64,000 nucleotides of DNA from Dreissena polymorpha (lineage: Eukaryota > Mollusca > Bivalvia > Myida > Dreissenidae): contig NC_068355.1 of NCBI RefSeq assembly GCF_020536995.1, positions 69,996,132 to 70,060,131 on the forward strand, written 5' to 3'. Under the pieces are notes generated by a model. That model was given only the letters and a program-made list of their open reading frames with translations, searched no databases and was not told where the DNA came from. The position numbers were made by a program, and so were the translations under genes. Positions 11,690 to 24,516 of the stretch are shown piece after piece. The first letter of the stretch is position 1; the number at the start of each line of letters is the position of its first letter.

Positions 11690-12175
11690 ATTCATGGGTG
11701 CGTTCGGTGAGGTCCTAGCTGACTCGTGACCGATCTGCATCGTTCGTAGTACAGTCACAATATTGATATAATAATATTTGCGGGCTCGCACTCACTCGGG
11801 GTGAACTCGTGAGAGTCTTGACAAAGTCGTAGCTGATTCGTAGACAGATCACGTGATCACCGATGTCCCGATTTAGTCACGAATTACCTACGATTCCATT
11901 ACGACGCCCAAGAACGCACCACGACGCTGTTACGAGTCAGCTGCAATTAAATTGAGTCTTGGAGGTCCTGGCCAAATTTTAAACACGTTTAAAATCTGGC
12001 CACGATTTTTCGGGAGCTCACGAGTTGCAGGAATCACTTACGACCGGCCCACGACTAGCTACGAATGAGTTAGGACCTTCGCCGATTGAGCTACGAATGT
12101 CCCCGACCTCAAAAATTTTGGAAATCAGGACAAATCGTGGAGAATCGGGTCGTAATGGAATATCCCTATAAGGCA
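11690..12175. repeat. Unclassified GC-richer repeat with a hairpin
   Basis: TACGA- and CGTAG-bearing words recur on both strands (CTACGAAT, CGTAGCTGA, ACGACTAGCTACGAA). A hairpin lies at 11969-12002 with arms TGGCCAAATTTTAAAC and GTTTAAAATCTGGCCA. No frame of interest. Probably a transposon remnant of unknown type. Confidence 0.4.
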
Positions 12176-12287
12176 CAAGACCCGTTTTCACATGACGCGA
12201 ATCAATTGTAAATGACTTGGTCTGAAAGTGGATGCATTTATCATTTAACTAGAATTTGTTTTAAATGGAACGTACACTTATATCACT

Positions 12288-12292
<5 letters not shown>

Positions 12293-12372
<80 letters not shown>
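12293..12372. repeat. (TA)n(TG)n microsatellite
   Basis: Alternating TA to about 12350, then TG to 12372. Confidence 0.95.
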
Positions 12373-12570
12373 TAATTTTGGAAGCGTCGACTCGCAAGGC
12401 CAGCAGTAAAAAATGAATTAATTATATGCTATATCTACATGTATTTAAAATCAAATTATATGTCGCAATGACTTCAAAACCTCAAGTAACGAGTTTTTAA
12501 TATGAAAGGAAAACAAGTTTATAATAATTATGACTTTATATCATATGATATATCTTAATCACTGCACTGT

Positions 12571-13398
12571 ATTTGTTTGTTTGTTTTATTTGTGCATACA
12601 TGTCAAGCAATTTACAATTCAATGCAATCAAGGCAATAAGTAACGTATAGATTGCATTATTATCATATTCAGAAACATGCATTACATGAATGGTGCCATT
12701 TATCACAGATCCAAATAAGATTACGACATGATGTATACACAGGATAACCCGTAAAGCTTAGACATGTAAACATGAAAAAGCTTATTTCCAACGGGGTCCC
12801 TGGATTTAGTCGAACAGATCTTATACGTGACTATAAATATATTGTTTTTTCAGTTCTTAATATATAATCGACATGATCCTACACATGATTTCTTCTACGA
12901 ATTAAGTGAATCTTTCAAAAGTTGATATGATAATACACTGACACGAATAAAAAACATAAAAATAATGAATTACATAAAAATAAAACAAATCTAAAAGTAA
13001 AAATACATGGAATTCTCGTCTACCTTCATATCATTTAATAGATGTGTCTTAACAAGTTTCTTAAAAGTAAATTTCGGTTCGATGGACTTTATATTATCGG
13101 GTAATGCATTCCAATCCGTAATACCATTGTAGTAAAATGAAGAACTAGTAAAGCCATCAACTTGAGGTACATAAAAATTAAATCGGGATCTATTCCCATA
13201 CTGATGGACATCTGTACATTTGACAAAATTGTCTTTCATATAGCTTGGACATTTATTGTAGAAAATCTTATGGATGTGGTTAAGCCGAAGTTGCTTGCAT
13301 CTTTGTTCAACGTTCAATAAACCAAGTTCTTCAAAATGCGATACAACAAGTGATGTCCTACAATGGGAATTGTTAATAAATTGTAACAATAAGTTCAT
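12571..13398 (-). mobile_element. 3' fragment of a non-LTR retrotransposon (LINE)
   Basis: The minus-strand frame 13398-12991 encodes 135 residues. It has ELGLLNVEQRCKQLRLNHI, a YNGITDWNALPDNIK stretch and a basic tail (KFTFKKLVKTHLL), typical of the C-terminal end of LINE reverse transcriptase proteins (the WN-LP motif). The reverse transcriptase core is absent. The 3' flank ends in an AAACAAACAAAC-type tail near 12571-12585, as expected for a 5'-truncated insertion. The 5' side stops close to the MITE at 13492. Confidence 0.65.
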
Positions 13399-13491
13399 TA
13401 ACGTTCAGCTATCTTTTATTCTTCTGTTACCTCATGTTTTTTCGAGATATCAGTTGTCACCATTTCAGTGCGTTATCAACGTTAAAGGGAT

Positions 13492-13999
13492 CTTTTCACG
13501 CTTTGGTAAATTGACAAAATTGAAAAAAGTTGTTTCAGATTCGCAAATTTTCGTTTTAGTTATGATATTTGTGAGGAAACAGTAATACTGAACATTTACC
13601 ATGGTCTAATATAGCCATTATATGCATCTTTTGACGATTTTAAAACCTAAAAATTATAAAGCGTTGCAACGCGAAACGATTGAATAATTTGGAGAGTTCT
13701 GTTTTTGTCGTTAAATTCTGTGAAACTACGAAGATTGCTTATATAAGGTATAAAATACGTCAAATATGTGTACTCGGCGGAATAGCTCAGTAGGCTAAAG
13801 CGTTTTTACTTCAGGACTCTGGCAGGACACCAGGGGTCACTGGTTCGAAACCTGCTCCGGGCAATGTTCTTTTCCTTTTTTTAATTTTATTCTTGATTTT
13901 TTACTGGAGCTTTTACGATCCAATGTTTACATTTATCAATATAAAGCATTTAATGAATAAGTTAAAAAAATGCCAAAATCTGTGAAAAGGCCCCTTTAA
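13492..13999. mobile_element. TTAA-flanked MITE with a tRNA-like core
   Basis: The ends are TTAAAGGGATCTTTTCACGC and TGAAAAGGCCCCTTTAA, inverted copies bounded by TTAA on each side. The 508-bp interior has no long frame and contains a tRNA-like segment at 13773-13866. I recall this element as common in bivalves; TTAA ends suggest a piggyBac-type origin. Confidence 0.7.
13773..13866 (+). other. tRNA-like segment with Pol III A and B boxes
   Basis: It contains AATAGCTCAGTAGGC (A-box-like) and GGTTCGAAACC (B box), with a long variable region between them as in Leu/Ser tRNAs. The T stem pairs poorly and the acceptor ends do not match, so a functional tRNA is unlikely. Confidence 0.55.
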
Positions 14000-15930
14000 C
14001 AAATACATAATTTACATTGAATAACAAGTTGTAAAATACGTAAAGACAATTTTAAGTGAAAAATTCAACACTGCCTAAATTTCACCACTGAGATTTATGA
14101 AAAATGTCATATATTCTATCAAGAGCGCTGACAATTATGTGAACATATTGCATTCCGACGACTAAACGGGCAACAACAATCAATTATCATTATTTATTGC
14201 TTAATAAATGCAAATGAGGCGTATAGATAATGAGTTCACTGCACTCATCACTTACTAACAAAACATGTAAAAAAACTTTGAACATGACACTGGGCGTCAA
14301 ATTATATACTTATTTATAACAACACACATTAACGGAATAAAGGAACACATTGATGTCATAAAGTATAGAGACGCATCATTTAATTAAAACAACACTTCCT
14401 TGTTGTTGTTTTTTCGAATAATTAATACATACATATCGCTGGATCGTTGAGAAAAAAACACAATAAAACTGAGTTTGATTTGCATGTAGTCTCAACAACT
14501 GACGCCTACACAAATCCGTTAAACATTCAATATGATCAGAAAACTTGTATATAGAGTGTTTTGGTGTACGACAGCTGATTTACATTTCGACTTTATTTCA
14601 CCTTTGTTATATTGGACTAAGTATAACTTTTTTTGAAAAATTTTGTTTTTGAATTACCTATAAAGCGCGCTGCAGTCGATAGCCTATTTTAACACTATTG
14701 AGATACGTAAATGACGTGAAGCGAAATTTTATGTCGAGTTTCTCCACGGTGTAGAAAATTTTGGATTTTCTAACCTGTTTAGTGAATTCAGATAATCCAT
14801 TGTTTTTGTTTATGACAAAGAGGCAGCGAAGAATGAACCGATAGGCAGAATTTTGCCAGAAAGGCGACCGATATGCATCTACACCATGCCCCCTGCATGT
14901 GAATACAGATGAACGGTCGAGGGGCCATATCAAGCGTTTGCTTGACTCCTGTTTCAGACTTAGCCATCACGAAATTACAATGGTAAACTTCGTCATCTAT
15001 AAATGCAACACACACTTTTTGCTCGTTTGTACCGATGTTTCGGATACATAACTACCCGTGTGACAAATTCAATCAGAATAGTGTTCAGTTAGTACTTGTC
15101 ATGAGTATGATAATAGGTCCTTTAATGTTAATGAAGTTTACATGTACTAAAATATGTCCAAATGGAGCATTGGCCCTCACCGGAAAAGTTGGAAAGGCAT
15201 CTTCAATCTTGACAAAAGTCTCCATGTCAGCATTATTAATAAACAATCCAAATTTTTGAAATATCAATTTAAAATGTGCTATTAAAAAGAAAACTCGAAG
15301 TAGACAATTTTATGTTTAATTAAATAGCCAGTCAGCTTGATACAATATCGAATACAATTATTTTAGAGATTTTTTTTGTCTTTGAAAACCTGTCAAACTT
15401 TAAATAAATTTATTTACTAACAAATATTTGATTTTGGAATAGTCTGTAATAATTAGAAAATGACAATTTAGGAATATTACATTCTATTTTAGGATAAATA
15501 TACTTGTGCATTATTCTGCTCAATGCAAATCCATAACATGTTTAGCAACATTTAACAAGAGTTGAAGAACGCTTTGAATGACATCGTTAATATTATGACT
15601 TGACATTTGACATGCTCTTGTGCCTCATTTTCAACTCACATACCACCCCTTGCTGCTAACCGATTAGAGATGTTGAAATTTAAAAAGAACAGAAGCTAAC
15701 CGATTTTTATGGCGGTTACTATAGGTATAATGAAAACTCAAGTATGTAATTTATAATGAAGTACGTTTGCATTACGTTTAATACTTAAAAAGCATTATGA
15801 TAAGTATTTGATAAAAATGTCAATAAACTGGCATATACCGACCGGAACAATTGCCGTTCAATGCATGACAGCAAAACATGTCTCAATGGAAAGTAAATTG
15901 CATATAACGCATTTGTTGTTGTTTTATATG
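14000..15930. other. Intergenic, no supported gene
   Basis: AT-rich. Short frames on the minus strand at 14658-15015 and 15085-15267 have normal-looking composition, but I recognise no domain and see no convincing splice structure. Nothing else stands out. Confidence 0.4.
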
Positions 15931-16068
15931 AGTCTTGTTCTGAGAAAACTGGGCTTAATGCATGTGCGTAAAGTGTCATCCCAGATAAGCATGTGCAGTC
16001 CGCACAGGCTAATATGGGACGACACTTTACGCACATGCATCAAGGCCAGTTTTCTCAGAACGCGGCTC
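15931..16068. mobile_element. M1 foldback MITE, short complete copy
   Basis: The left arm (GTTCTGAGAAAACTGGGC, ATGCATGTGCGTAAAGTGTC) pairs with the right arm (GACACTTTACGCACATGCAT, CCAGTTTTCTCAGAAC). The centre is CAGTCCGCACAGGCTAA. Nearly the whole 138 bp can form one hairpin. Confidence 0.85.
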
Positions 16069-16208
16069 ATATATATATGAACCTATTGTACGGTATGGTA
16101 AATGCAAATCATGCGTGTATACATAACATTCAATGGATTTTCAGAAGCGATAAAACTTACGCGTCCCTAATTATACCAAATGCGTTTTGTTGCACAATTT
16201 ACAATTAG

Positions 16209-16310
16209 ACCACACCCTTCGAAACCGGGCTAAATGCATGTGCTTACACATCGTCCCAGATAAGCATGCGCAGTCCATACAGACTGATCAGGGACACGGT
16301 CCGCTTACAG
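16209..16310 (+). mobile_element. M1 MITE left-half fragment
   Basis: CGAAACCGGGCTAAATGCATG, CATCGTCCCAGATAAGCATG and CAGTCCATACAGACTGATCAG follow the order of the M1 left half; the right half is missing. Confidence 0.65.
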
Positions 16311-16340
16311 TATTGATTGTTTTGTTCAAAGTAAGTCTTC

Positions 16341-16571
16341 TTAATCCATTTATGCCTAGTGGACTCTCCCCCATCCTTCTAAATTGGATCAATTTATTTT
16401 CAAAATTAGGGATGTCTAATATATTTATTTCTATATTTAGAATATTTCTTACAGAAATTCCTTTAAGCAAACAGCGCAGACCCTGATGAGACGCCGCATC
16501 ATGCAACGTCTCATCTGGGTCTACGCTGTTTGCCAAGGCCTTTTTCTAGACGCTAGGCATAAATAGGTTAA
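16341..16571. mobile_element. M2 MITE (TTAA-flanked), copy 1
   Basis: It begins TTAATCCATTTATGCCTAG and ends GCATAAATAGGTTAA. The centre has the GC-rich inverted arms GACCCTGATGAGACGCCGCA and CGTCTCATCTGGGTC. Four other copies are in the window. Confidence 0.85.
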
Positions 16572-17059
16572 CAAAAATCCAGTCTAGGAGGAAAATATCA
16601 GCTGCGCGACAAGATATAGTTACGCGAACGAATGAACAGTTTTATTCCAATGTGCTCAATTATTTAAACGAGTTTCAATATGTTTTCAATTAGTGCGATC
16701 AAATAAATACAGTGTTTCAAGAGGGTTCTAAATCGCCTCCCACACGGATTTAAGTGTATAGAGGAAAACTGTGTAATTTGCACACAATTTCCCTGTAAAC
16801 ATGCAAATAGGGAAAACCATGAAGTTATTAAGTATAAACGTAATCACGCATAGATTTCGTTCAAAGAAGCTCATTGTGCGAGTTTCGGAAAAATCAATAT
16901 ACATTAATTTACCTGTTAAATAAACACCGGAATAAAAAAAAAACGTATTTAAGAGGCATCTGTTCAACTTAATATGATGACGATATTATTAGTTCGAATT
17001 ATGGTTTTGGCTTTTAAGCTGATAAAACCAAGAACGAAACTCACCGTGTTACTATCCCA
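16572..17059. other. AT-rich intergenic, nothing recognised
   Basis: No gene, RNA or repeat with clear boundaries is visible. Confidence 0.4.
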
Positions 17060-18115
17060 CGTAACAATCAAAGCGCTGAAGGCACATAATTTGTTCGCTG
17101 TTGTATACTCTTATACTCAAAATAATGTTATAGCTTCTTATATCGCAAGTTTGAAATGACGACAACCCATTCAAATTTATAAAGAGTGTGTCTTAAAGCA
17201 CAGGTAGAGATGTGTTGTGTTTTTTTCCATATCATTGATACAGCTAATCAGTGTCCACAGGCTTATGTTTTATTTGACATGCATTAAGACACGTTTTCCT
17301 TGAAAGCAGCCAATATGTACAGATTTCAATGATAAACACTAGACTGGCCAACGTTGTCTTACAAGCTGTTAAATACTTTTGAATACATACACACTATGTA
17401 GTGTACCAGTGCCAGTGGGAACTATAAACAGGCAGATGCGGTGGTAAGAGCACGCTTCTAGCATTCGTCGTCTGCTTAATTTTACTGCAGTTATCCACAC
17501 AGGCAGTCACGGGTTACGGTTCATAGCGTTCTTAACGCAGACTATCTTGCAAAATTGCCTTAACATTATTTGTGAGCTAACGTTCACAAATAATCAAAGC
17601 GCTGAAGGCACTGAATTTGTTCGCTGTTGTATAATCTTAGACGCAACTCAGTTTTCAAAGTTATGTTATAGCTTTTTATATCGCAAGTTTGAAATGACCA
17701 CAACCAATTCAAATTTATAAAGAGTGTGTCTTAAAGCGAGGTCGAGATGTGATGTTGTTTTTTTTCCAAATCATTGATACAGGCTAATCTTATTTGACAT
17801 GCATTAAGCCCCGTTTTCCCTGAAAGCAGCCAATATGTACAGATTTGAGTGACTAACAGTAGACTGGCCAACGTTGCCTTACAAGCTGTTAAATACTTTT
17901 GAATAATACACTCTATGTAGTGTACCAGTGGGAACTATTTATAAACAGCAGATGCGGTGGTTAGAGCAGACGCTTCTAGCCTAGCATTCGTCGTCTGCTA
18001 TTTTTACTTAACTGCAGTTATCCACACAAGCAGTCACGGGTTACGGTTCCTAGCGTAGTTAAGCCCATACTGATTTGCAAAATTGCCTCTTCATTATTTG
18101 TGAGCTAACGCTCAC
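17060..18115 (+). repeat. Two-copy tandem duplication, about 0.52-kb unit
   Basis: Copy 1 starts AATCAAAGCGCTGAAGGCAC at about 17066 and copy 2 starts with the same words at about 17593. Both contain GCAGCCAATATGTACAGATTT, ACTGGCCAACGTTG and GCAGTCACGGGTTACGGTTC. The units differ by small indels, so the duplication is not recent. Each copy ends in TTATTTGTGAGCTAACG followed by a short inverted echo (CGTTCACAAATAA). Confidence 0.85.
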
Positions 18116-18984
18116 AAATAAAAACAGAGCGCAGAAGTCAGAAGGAAGCTCAACATCATATGAAAGCTTGCAGCAACGCAAGTGGTGGGGAATTGGTGGG
18201 GGGAGAAAAAGACTCTCAAGACGCAGTAACACACACAGTAAGCGCACATTGAGCAGCTGGAAAACGGCCCCAAGTCCTATACATGGACCCGTCTTTCCGC
18301 CGCAACAAATTCAGTGAGATCCACGCAAATGAAATAAATAAAACAAATCAAGGGCATGTCAACTTTACAACAATGAAAAGTCATAAAGCAGATCAATGGG
18401 ACGGGGTTCTCAGAGGACCATCCGATGCACGGCAGAGTTAACAGCTTCGAAGTAGGAAAACTGAAAAGAGCTGAAAATCAAAGCAACGGCGATGATGAAT
18501 CAGGATCAGCTGCCAGCAGTGCCTAATCCGCACGGACGATTTTCCCCCACCCCACAATAGGAAAATACACAGGGAAACATTAGCATTTATACCTCATTAC
18601 CCCATCTACAAAACCAAAGCACAGCGACACGAGCAAGAAAGCCCTAAACAAACCTTTGATCCCTGCTGCAAAACAGCAGCAGTAGACTAAGACTTACAGA
18701 TGCATTTAAGGTCTTTGAAGCAGGATTACACTTCAGTGGATCCCTCTCACTGCGAACTACACGAAAATGACGCAGCAGATTGAATGGCAACGTTGGAAGT
18801 GGATATGATAAAATGGAGAACATAGTCCGCTAAAAAATGAACACACCATCATCAAGCGCCTGTCCAGAATACTAGTATCACAGCAACAGAACAACTACGA
18901 TTGTCTGTCCAGACTAGAACGTGAGATAATAAAAATATACCCATTTCGACCACGGCACAAGAGACAAACCACCACATGTGCCAG
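18116..18984. other. Intergenic, unclassified, higher GC
   Basis: GC content is higher than in the neighbours and composition is coding-like, but stops occur in every frame. It may be an old transposon or gene remnant; I recognise no domain. Confidence 0.35.
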
Positions 18985-20459
18985 CAGAGGCGTAGCGAGG
19001 GTGGGGCAGGGAGGGCAATATGCCCCGGGCGCCAACATAAGGGGGCGCCCGAAAAAGATTCATTGTATTCGTGTTGGACTAGAATGTTTAGTGCCAGACA
19101 CCAGTTTAGTACGATAGAGCGAACGGATGAACAATTCTGAGACTAAGCAATAACAGAGAAGGACTTGCTTTTTATAGAGGATCTTTTTCTTAGTTTTCTT
19201 TGAAGATTGTGAGAAATTCGTTGTACCCACGCGTAAGTAGAATAGTTGTGAGGAAGGCTCAATTGATCCGAAAAGCATTGCCGAATTTCATTGTTTATGT
19301 TAAGTTAACAAATTCTAGCCACAAATAAGCATACAATTCTCAAGCATTTCGTGTAACTAAGATATTAGGATCACTGTTAAGCGGGAATCTAAAACCAAAT
19401 AGAGAGTGAGATTTGAAGATGTTAAAGCAAGGTTTGATGGATTAAGGGAACCGGTGGAACTGCTTGAGAAACTGAAATACGAATCAGTCAAATGATGCAG
19501 AGACATTGATGTTCTGGAATTCAAGTTTCTCGTGTCAATCTATTTCTGGAACGACATTCTCAGAAGAATGTGTTGGTTTAAACAACTTCTTCAGGATCCT
19601 ACCACGAATTTCAAGGATGCAGCATCTGCATTTTTACTGGATGTTCACAATCTTGTTAAAGGCGAGGATTTTTATACGCTTCGCAAAAACTGCTTCGATT
19701 TGGCAAATTTCTATGACAATAAATATCATGCGAAGAACAGTCCAACGAGATTCGAGAATGTAAACTGTTACTTACACCGAGAGGTGATGCCTCACCATTG
19801 ACACCTTTGGAACTTATTTCTTTAATTGTGTCGTATGGTGATATCTTACCCGATTTGGCAAATTGCCTATTGCTCTGCAAATTATTTTAGCAAATCCAGT
19901 AGCAATAACCAGTTGCGAGCGTTCCTTCAGCAATTTGATGCCCATTCTCTCATACATGTACCCTATGGCATCGATGGCACAAGATCGTCGCCACGATCTT
20001 GCACTTCTCAGTATAGAGAAGGAAACAGAATAAAGAATGTAATGCTATCATTGACAAATTTGCGGACATGATGACAAGAAAAATCAATTTAGTATTTAGT
20101 ATGATGCATTTTTGGAATTGGCGCATGAGTTGGCTGTTGATGTAGAATTGCCGTTAATATCGTTTCTTTTGTCGTTGTAGAATTTACATTTAATTTTCTC
20201 CAAATTGGTGTCTTTTTAGCTCACCGTGCTCATGGTGAGCTTTTGTGCTCGCCTTTTGTAAGTCGTGCGTCGTCAATATTTGCCTGCTTTGGTGATAGTG
20301 CTTTTATATACATGTAATAATGAGTATCGACTTCTTTGCTCTTTTGATAGCAACGAATACTGCACTACAATTTTTCACGGGTAAGGGGGGGGGGGGGGGG
20401 GCGGCGGGGCGCACAATTTATACATTGTACCTGGGCGCCGAATACTGTCGCTACGCCTG
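18985..20459 (+). mobile_element. Decayed hAT transposon with transposase remnant
   Basis: The terminal inverted repeats are CAGAGGCGTAGCGAGG at the left and TCGCTACGCCTG at the right, matching the hAT CAG-GGCGTA type. Translations at 19530-19800 (LLQDPTTNFKDAASAFLLDV) and 19850-20020 resemble the C-terminal part of hAT/ZMYM1-like transposases. The second carries a CERSFSNL stretch, ending near LLSIEKETE, in the dimerisation region. Several stops and frameshifts separate the pieces. A TAGCTCACCGTGCTC repeat end near 20217 and a G run at 20386-20400 lie inside. No clear 8-bp target duplication remains. Confidence 0.7.
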
Positions 20460-20758
20460 CACACAGGTGTGTTCATATCGTGTCGTCTTCTATGAACCGG
20501 CGTGGTGAAGCCGACCAAACAGCTGAACACATCCTCCAGGACTAAAAGTCCCTAAGAAACATCTGAACCTGCCGAAGAAGCTGTACAACACTCGGGAGGC
20601 TCTACAGAAGACCGCCTAATTCATCCTTGTCACCGATATGTTTGGTAGGTCTGTTCGTGATGCAGACTTGGAACTTGATTTCTTTCGAAAAAGATGAACT
20701 CGTACATTAATTGACTTTCATAAATCACATTTTCACTAATTAAATTAGCGACGTTATA
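20460..20758. other. Intergenic, nothing recognised
   Basis: No gene or element boundary can be supported here. Confidence 0.3.
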
Positions 20759-20989
20759 GCATAAAAACTGGACCTAAAGCATGTACGTAAGGTGTCGTCC
20801 AAGATCTGACGACACTTTCCGCCTAAGTTGTATTTTCGCTTCTAAGAGACTTCGTTTAAACAAACAAAAAATACAATCATGCAAGAGGAGAGAGTTGTCC
20901 CTTATCAAACGTTCGGACTGCATAGTCTAATCTGGGAAGACAAATTTATGCACATGCATTAAGCCGATTTTTTTTGAGAACGAGGCTAA
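20759..20989. mobile_element. M1 foldback MITE, diverged copy
   Basis: GTACGTAAGGTGTCGTCC, GACGACACTTTCCGCC, GGACTGCATAGTCTAATCTG and GCACATGCATTAAGCC appear in M1 order. Confidence 0.7.
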
Positions 20990-21635
20990 ATATTTACGAA
21001 AATCTAATCAACAGATGACGGTCAATAAAACTTAAATACTCATTAAAGTGTTAGTAAAACACATGTTAAATTTATTAAGGCTCTGCCAAAATAGTTTTAA
21101 TGACATGTATGCAATCAAAAGTAGTAGTATTTTAAAAGCCGTGTTCATTGAAATGAATATTCGTTTTCAGTCAATTGGCTGTTACTTAATATCGCCGCCG
21201 TTATATGCTTTTCATTGTGAAAACGGACCTCTTTATTCACCACATTCCTTAAAAAAAATATAGCAGTCTCGAGCCAAGCCTGCAACATAACAACGACCTG
21301 TCTACATGTCGTGCATTACAGTTATTCATGTTAAGTATTTGAAAGTCAATGACTGGCACTTTCGTGGTGCCGTGTGATTAAAAAATCACAACTTATTATA
21401 TTGTTATAATACCATCTTTAATTAACATTCACTGCATTCATTTATTCTGTACCAGCATATTTATGTTTAATTATTCAGGCATTCAATAAATAAATGTTTA
21501 TTCTGATTGGAATGATCTATACACAGATTTAGATGTGTATTTTAAGTGTTTTAAAGCTGACTGATAAAAGTAAAACCACGAATACAGCGTTTCTGAAGAA
21601 AAAAATGCTTAAACTATAGATATGTAAATAGAGAA

Positions 21636-21769
21636 TACTATGTCGGTGCCGAATAAAGCAAAGTTTATTTTGCGAGGCTTAGAAAATCTGAACCACGAGC
21701 CTCGGCGAGTGGTTCAGATTTTCGTGCCGAGCAAGATAAACTTTGCTTTATTCGGCACCGACCTAGTAT
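21636..21769. repeat. Long hairpin (inverted repeat), 134 bp
   Basis: The arm TCGGTGCCGAATAAAGCAAA (from 21642) is matched by TTTGCTTTATTCGGCACCGA (to 21761). Inner arms AATCTGAACCAC and GTGGTTCAGATT continue the pairing to a short loop. It is probably a foldback element end; no gene is associated. Confidence 0.75.
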
Positions 21770-23827
21770 TCGATTTATCCCATCAATTTTCTTAGTCGTA
21801 AATTATTTCTTTAAAAATAGAATAGGAAAATCGAACTAGACGGAAAATCCCAAAGATATTTTAAGCAAACATTGTTTCATAATTTAAATCGTGTCGAGCC
21901 TCATACATTACAAAAAGATCAGTAACTAACCTGTTTTTCTGTTTATCATACCTCTTCGTCCCCGATTTTTAAGAAATATTGAAAAAAAAGACACTAAACA
22001 ACTGCATCTTTAGCGTGAAACAACTTGCATTGTGTCGTATGACGTGTTAATAATGACGTCACGATTACGCGCACTTAATATTTGTAAATAATGTTTATTT
22101 GCTTTTTGAGTTGCACTTTGTGTTAAAAATATTTACATCTTGGTATCAAATTGTTTGTTTTGTTGAATCTGATTCGATTTTACTAAAAATGATTACTTTT
22201 TAGTTGATTCCGAGTAATATGAACATTCTTCGCCGCGCGTGACAGCTTTATTTAAGCACTGCTGAAATAGAGGTAAATTTATTCCACAGTGGTTTATTTC
22301 GACAATGCACGTCTGATGATGGGATAAAACAAAAAACATGTTCATTTACGACATGCTTATTTAACATAAATGTTTTAGTCTTTTGGTTTTTGAATGCATG
22401 TCTAGTTTGTAAATAAATGTAACATTTGAGTTTTAAATTACTTTAAGTCCAATTATACCCATATCTGAGCTAAAGCAAAACATACAACCATATGAAGATT
22501 CTGTTCTTGTTATTTATGTATAATTTACATCACTTGTTTTTTTCAAGCATGCATGAATGTTTCATATTCATCGCGATGACCTGTAAAATGCTAAAGTGAA
22601 TAAAATATTTGTTTAGTTTTTTGTTGTATACTTTACACAAATGTTCATGTTCGCACACCGTATTCGTTATTACATTTAACATTGCAGTAAGCAAATAAAA
22701 CGTGGGTAACATTCAACATTGCAGTAAGCAAATAAAACGTGGGTAATTGACACCACACAGCAAGACGATACTCATGAAACACACACCTTTGATAAACATA
22801 ATTGAATGCTTCCCATAAAACGCCGACGGTGTCGACAATGAAGATTTGTAATGCGATGCAAACCATCGAACTGGAATACTGACCTTTGAACAAATATTAG
22901 GGAGTGATATTTTGTTTTATACGCCACGTATAATTTTAACGGTTATACTGACATTTTAGGAATTTTAAGAATACACCTGTTGACGTATTTTTTAGTCTGC
23001 CCGGCCAACCCGTAAAATACCCCGACCATAAAATATTTTATTTAACTTGGCATGTGTGTCATTGCTTTAATTTAGTTATCCTATGTGGAATACACCCTGT
23101 GGAATACGCCTATTTTTTTTTTACTTTTCAAATTTGAACGAGTACCTTTTAAAGGCCCTGGTTCGACTCGGCAATGTAAGATGGATACACACAGTCATGA
23201 AGCAGTTTGTGGTATCAACTTTGTGACATTTCAGCATTAAGTTGCATCAGTTTTATTGCACGAACGGTGATATACTGTAAGCAAAATATCCCCCCCCCCC
23301 AAAAAAAAAAACAACAAAACAATCCATTATTTTGAAATAAGCAGCTCATTTTGCTATACGGTTGGAATTTTGTAATTTTGTATCCAGGCAACTTATGGTG
23401 AATGAATAATTTTTATCACAAATAAAAGTTCTGTTAAATATACGTCTTTTAACAGTCCTAATACGAAACATGTTTTAATAAGCAAGTAAAAACACTTTAG
23501 ATATTCCATGAGTAGTACAGCAAGCGAATAGATACATTCATGCATTTGGCAAAACACATGAATACATGTATACCAATAAACCCAATTTTAAATGACATGG
23601 TTATGTGGGCAGATATAATCATATGAACATTTTTGTAAACACCGCGTCTGTGACCGGACACTTCATGAACTGAATTTCCCTTCAAAATTGACAAATGTAT
23701 GGACCTAGTTTTAAACGTATTCCTTAGTAAAAGATTGTCTATGTATCTTGTTTCTCTAAATTACAGATGAATGACTCTTAATCTTATTTAATTTACAAAA
23801 CAATGCCCATCAAATACATAGAGGATA
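21770..23827. other. AT-rich intergenic, nothing recognised
   Basis: A small direct repeat occurs at 22680-22745 (ACATTGCAGTAAGCAAATAA twice) and a C10-A11 run at 23291-23311. No gene is supported. Confidence 0.4.
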
Positions 23828-23974
23828 TTTGTTGGATTCAGTGGAGTATCGATTTTTATTCACGAGTGATCATAGAAAATGATATTTTCACGAGTGGCGC
23901 AGCAATGAGTGAAAATATAAATTTTCTATGATCACGAGTGCATTAAATTCGATATTCTACCGAATCCAACAAAT
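23828..23974. repeat. Inverted repeat, foldback element end
   Basis: ATTTGTTGGATTC and GAATCCAACAAAT form the outer arms; CACGAGTGATCATAGAAAAT and ATTTTCTATGATCACGAGTG form the inner arms. It is followed (24058-24160) by AATTACGTCATTTCACAGTAAA-type sequence that recurs in inverse order at 37885-37985. Confidence 0.7.
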
Positions 23975-24516
23975 TTTCTTTTTATGTTATGCTTTTTTTT
24001 CCACAGTTTATATACATTGTTAAAGAGTTTAACTAAAGAATTTCGCTGGGATAATGATGTCATTTCGTAAAAAATTACGTCATTTCACAGTAAAACAGTG
24101 AAAATTATAAATAGTTTTCACTGATAATTTTCATTGTTTGAAACAGTGAAATTATCAGTTTTAATTCACTGATATTTCTATATAAACCACCGGAAAGCAT
24201 TAAATAAAAATTTGAAAAACCATGAGTTAATAGTGTGTCAATATGATATGTTTCCCACGTATAATTACTTATTGTCCAGTACAATCAGTACGTTACTTCT
24301 TGTTGTACATTTATTTTCATTTTCCTGTAAACAGTAGCTCAAGCTTTCCATGACTAAAGCCGATACATGTTAGTTAATCGGGCCGGGAATCGGACTGTAT
24401 ACATACTCAAACTCCTCACAGCAGTTACTTCCCTTGGGCATTCGCCCGGTCTCTTCTAGTATAAGGGAGACCACTGCGTAGGAGATTGATCGGACTGTAT
24501 ACATACTAACAAATAA

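Noticed and set aside
15085-15267. Minus-strand 60-residue frame with ETFVKIEDAFPTFPVRANAP
   Set aside because: Composition looks protein-like but no domain, splice sites or neighbouring exons could be supported.
18116-18984. Possible coding remnant
   Set aside because: Coding-like composition, but no frame longer than about 80 codons and no recognisable motif.
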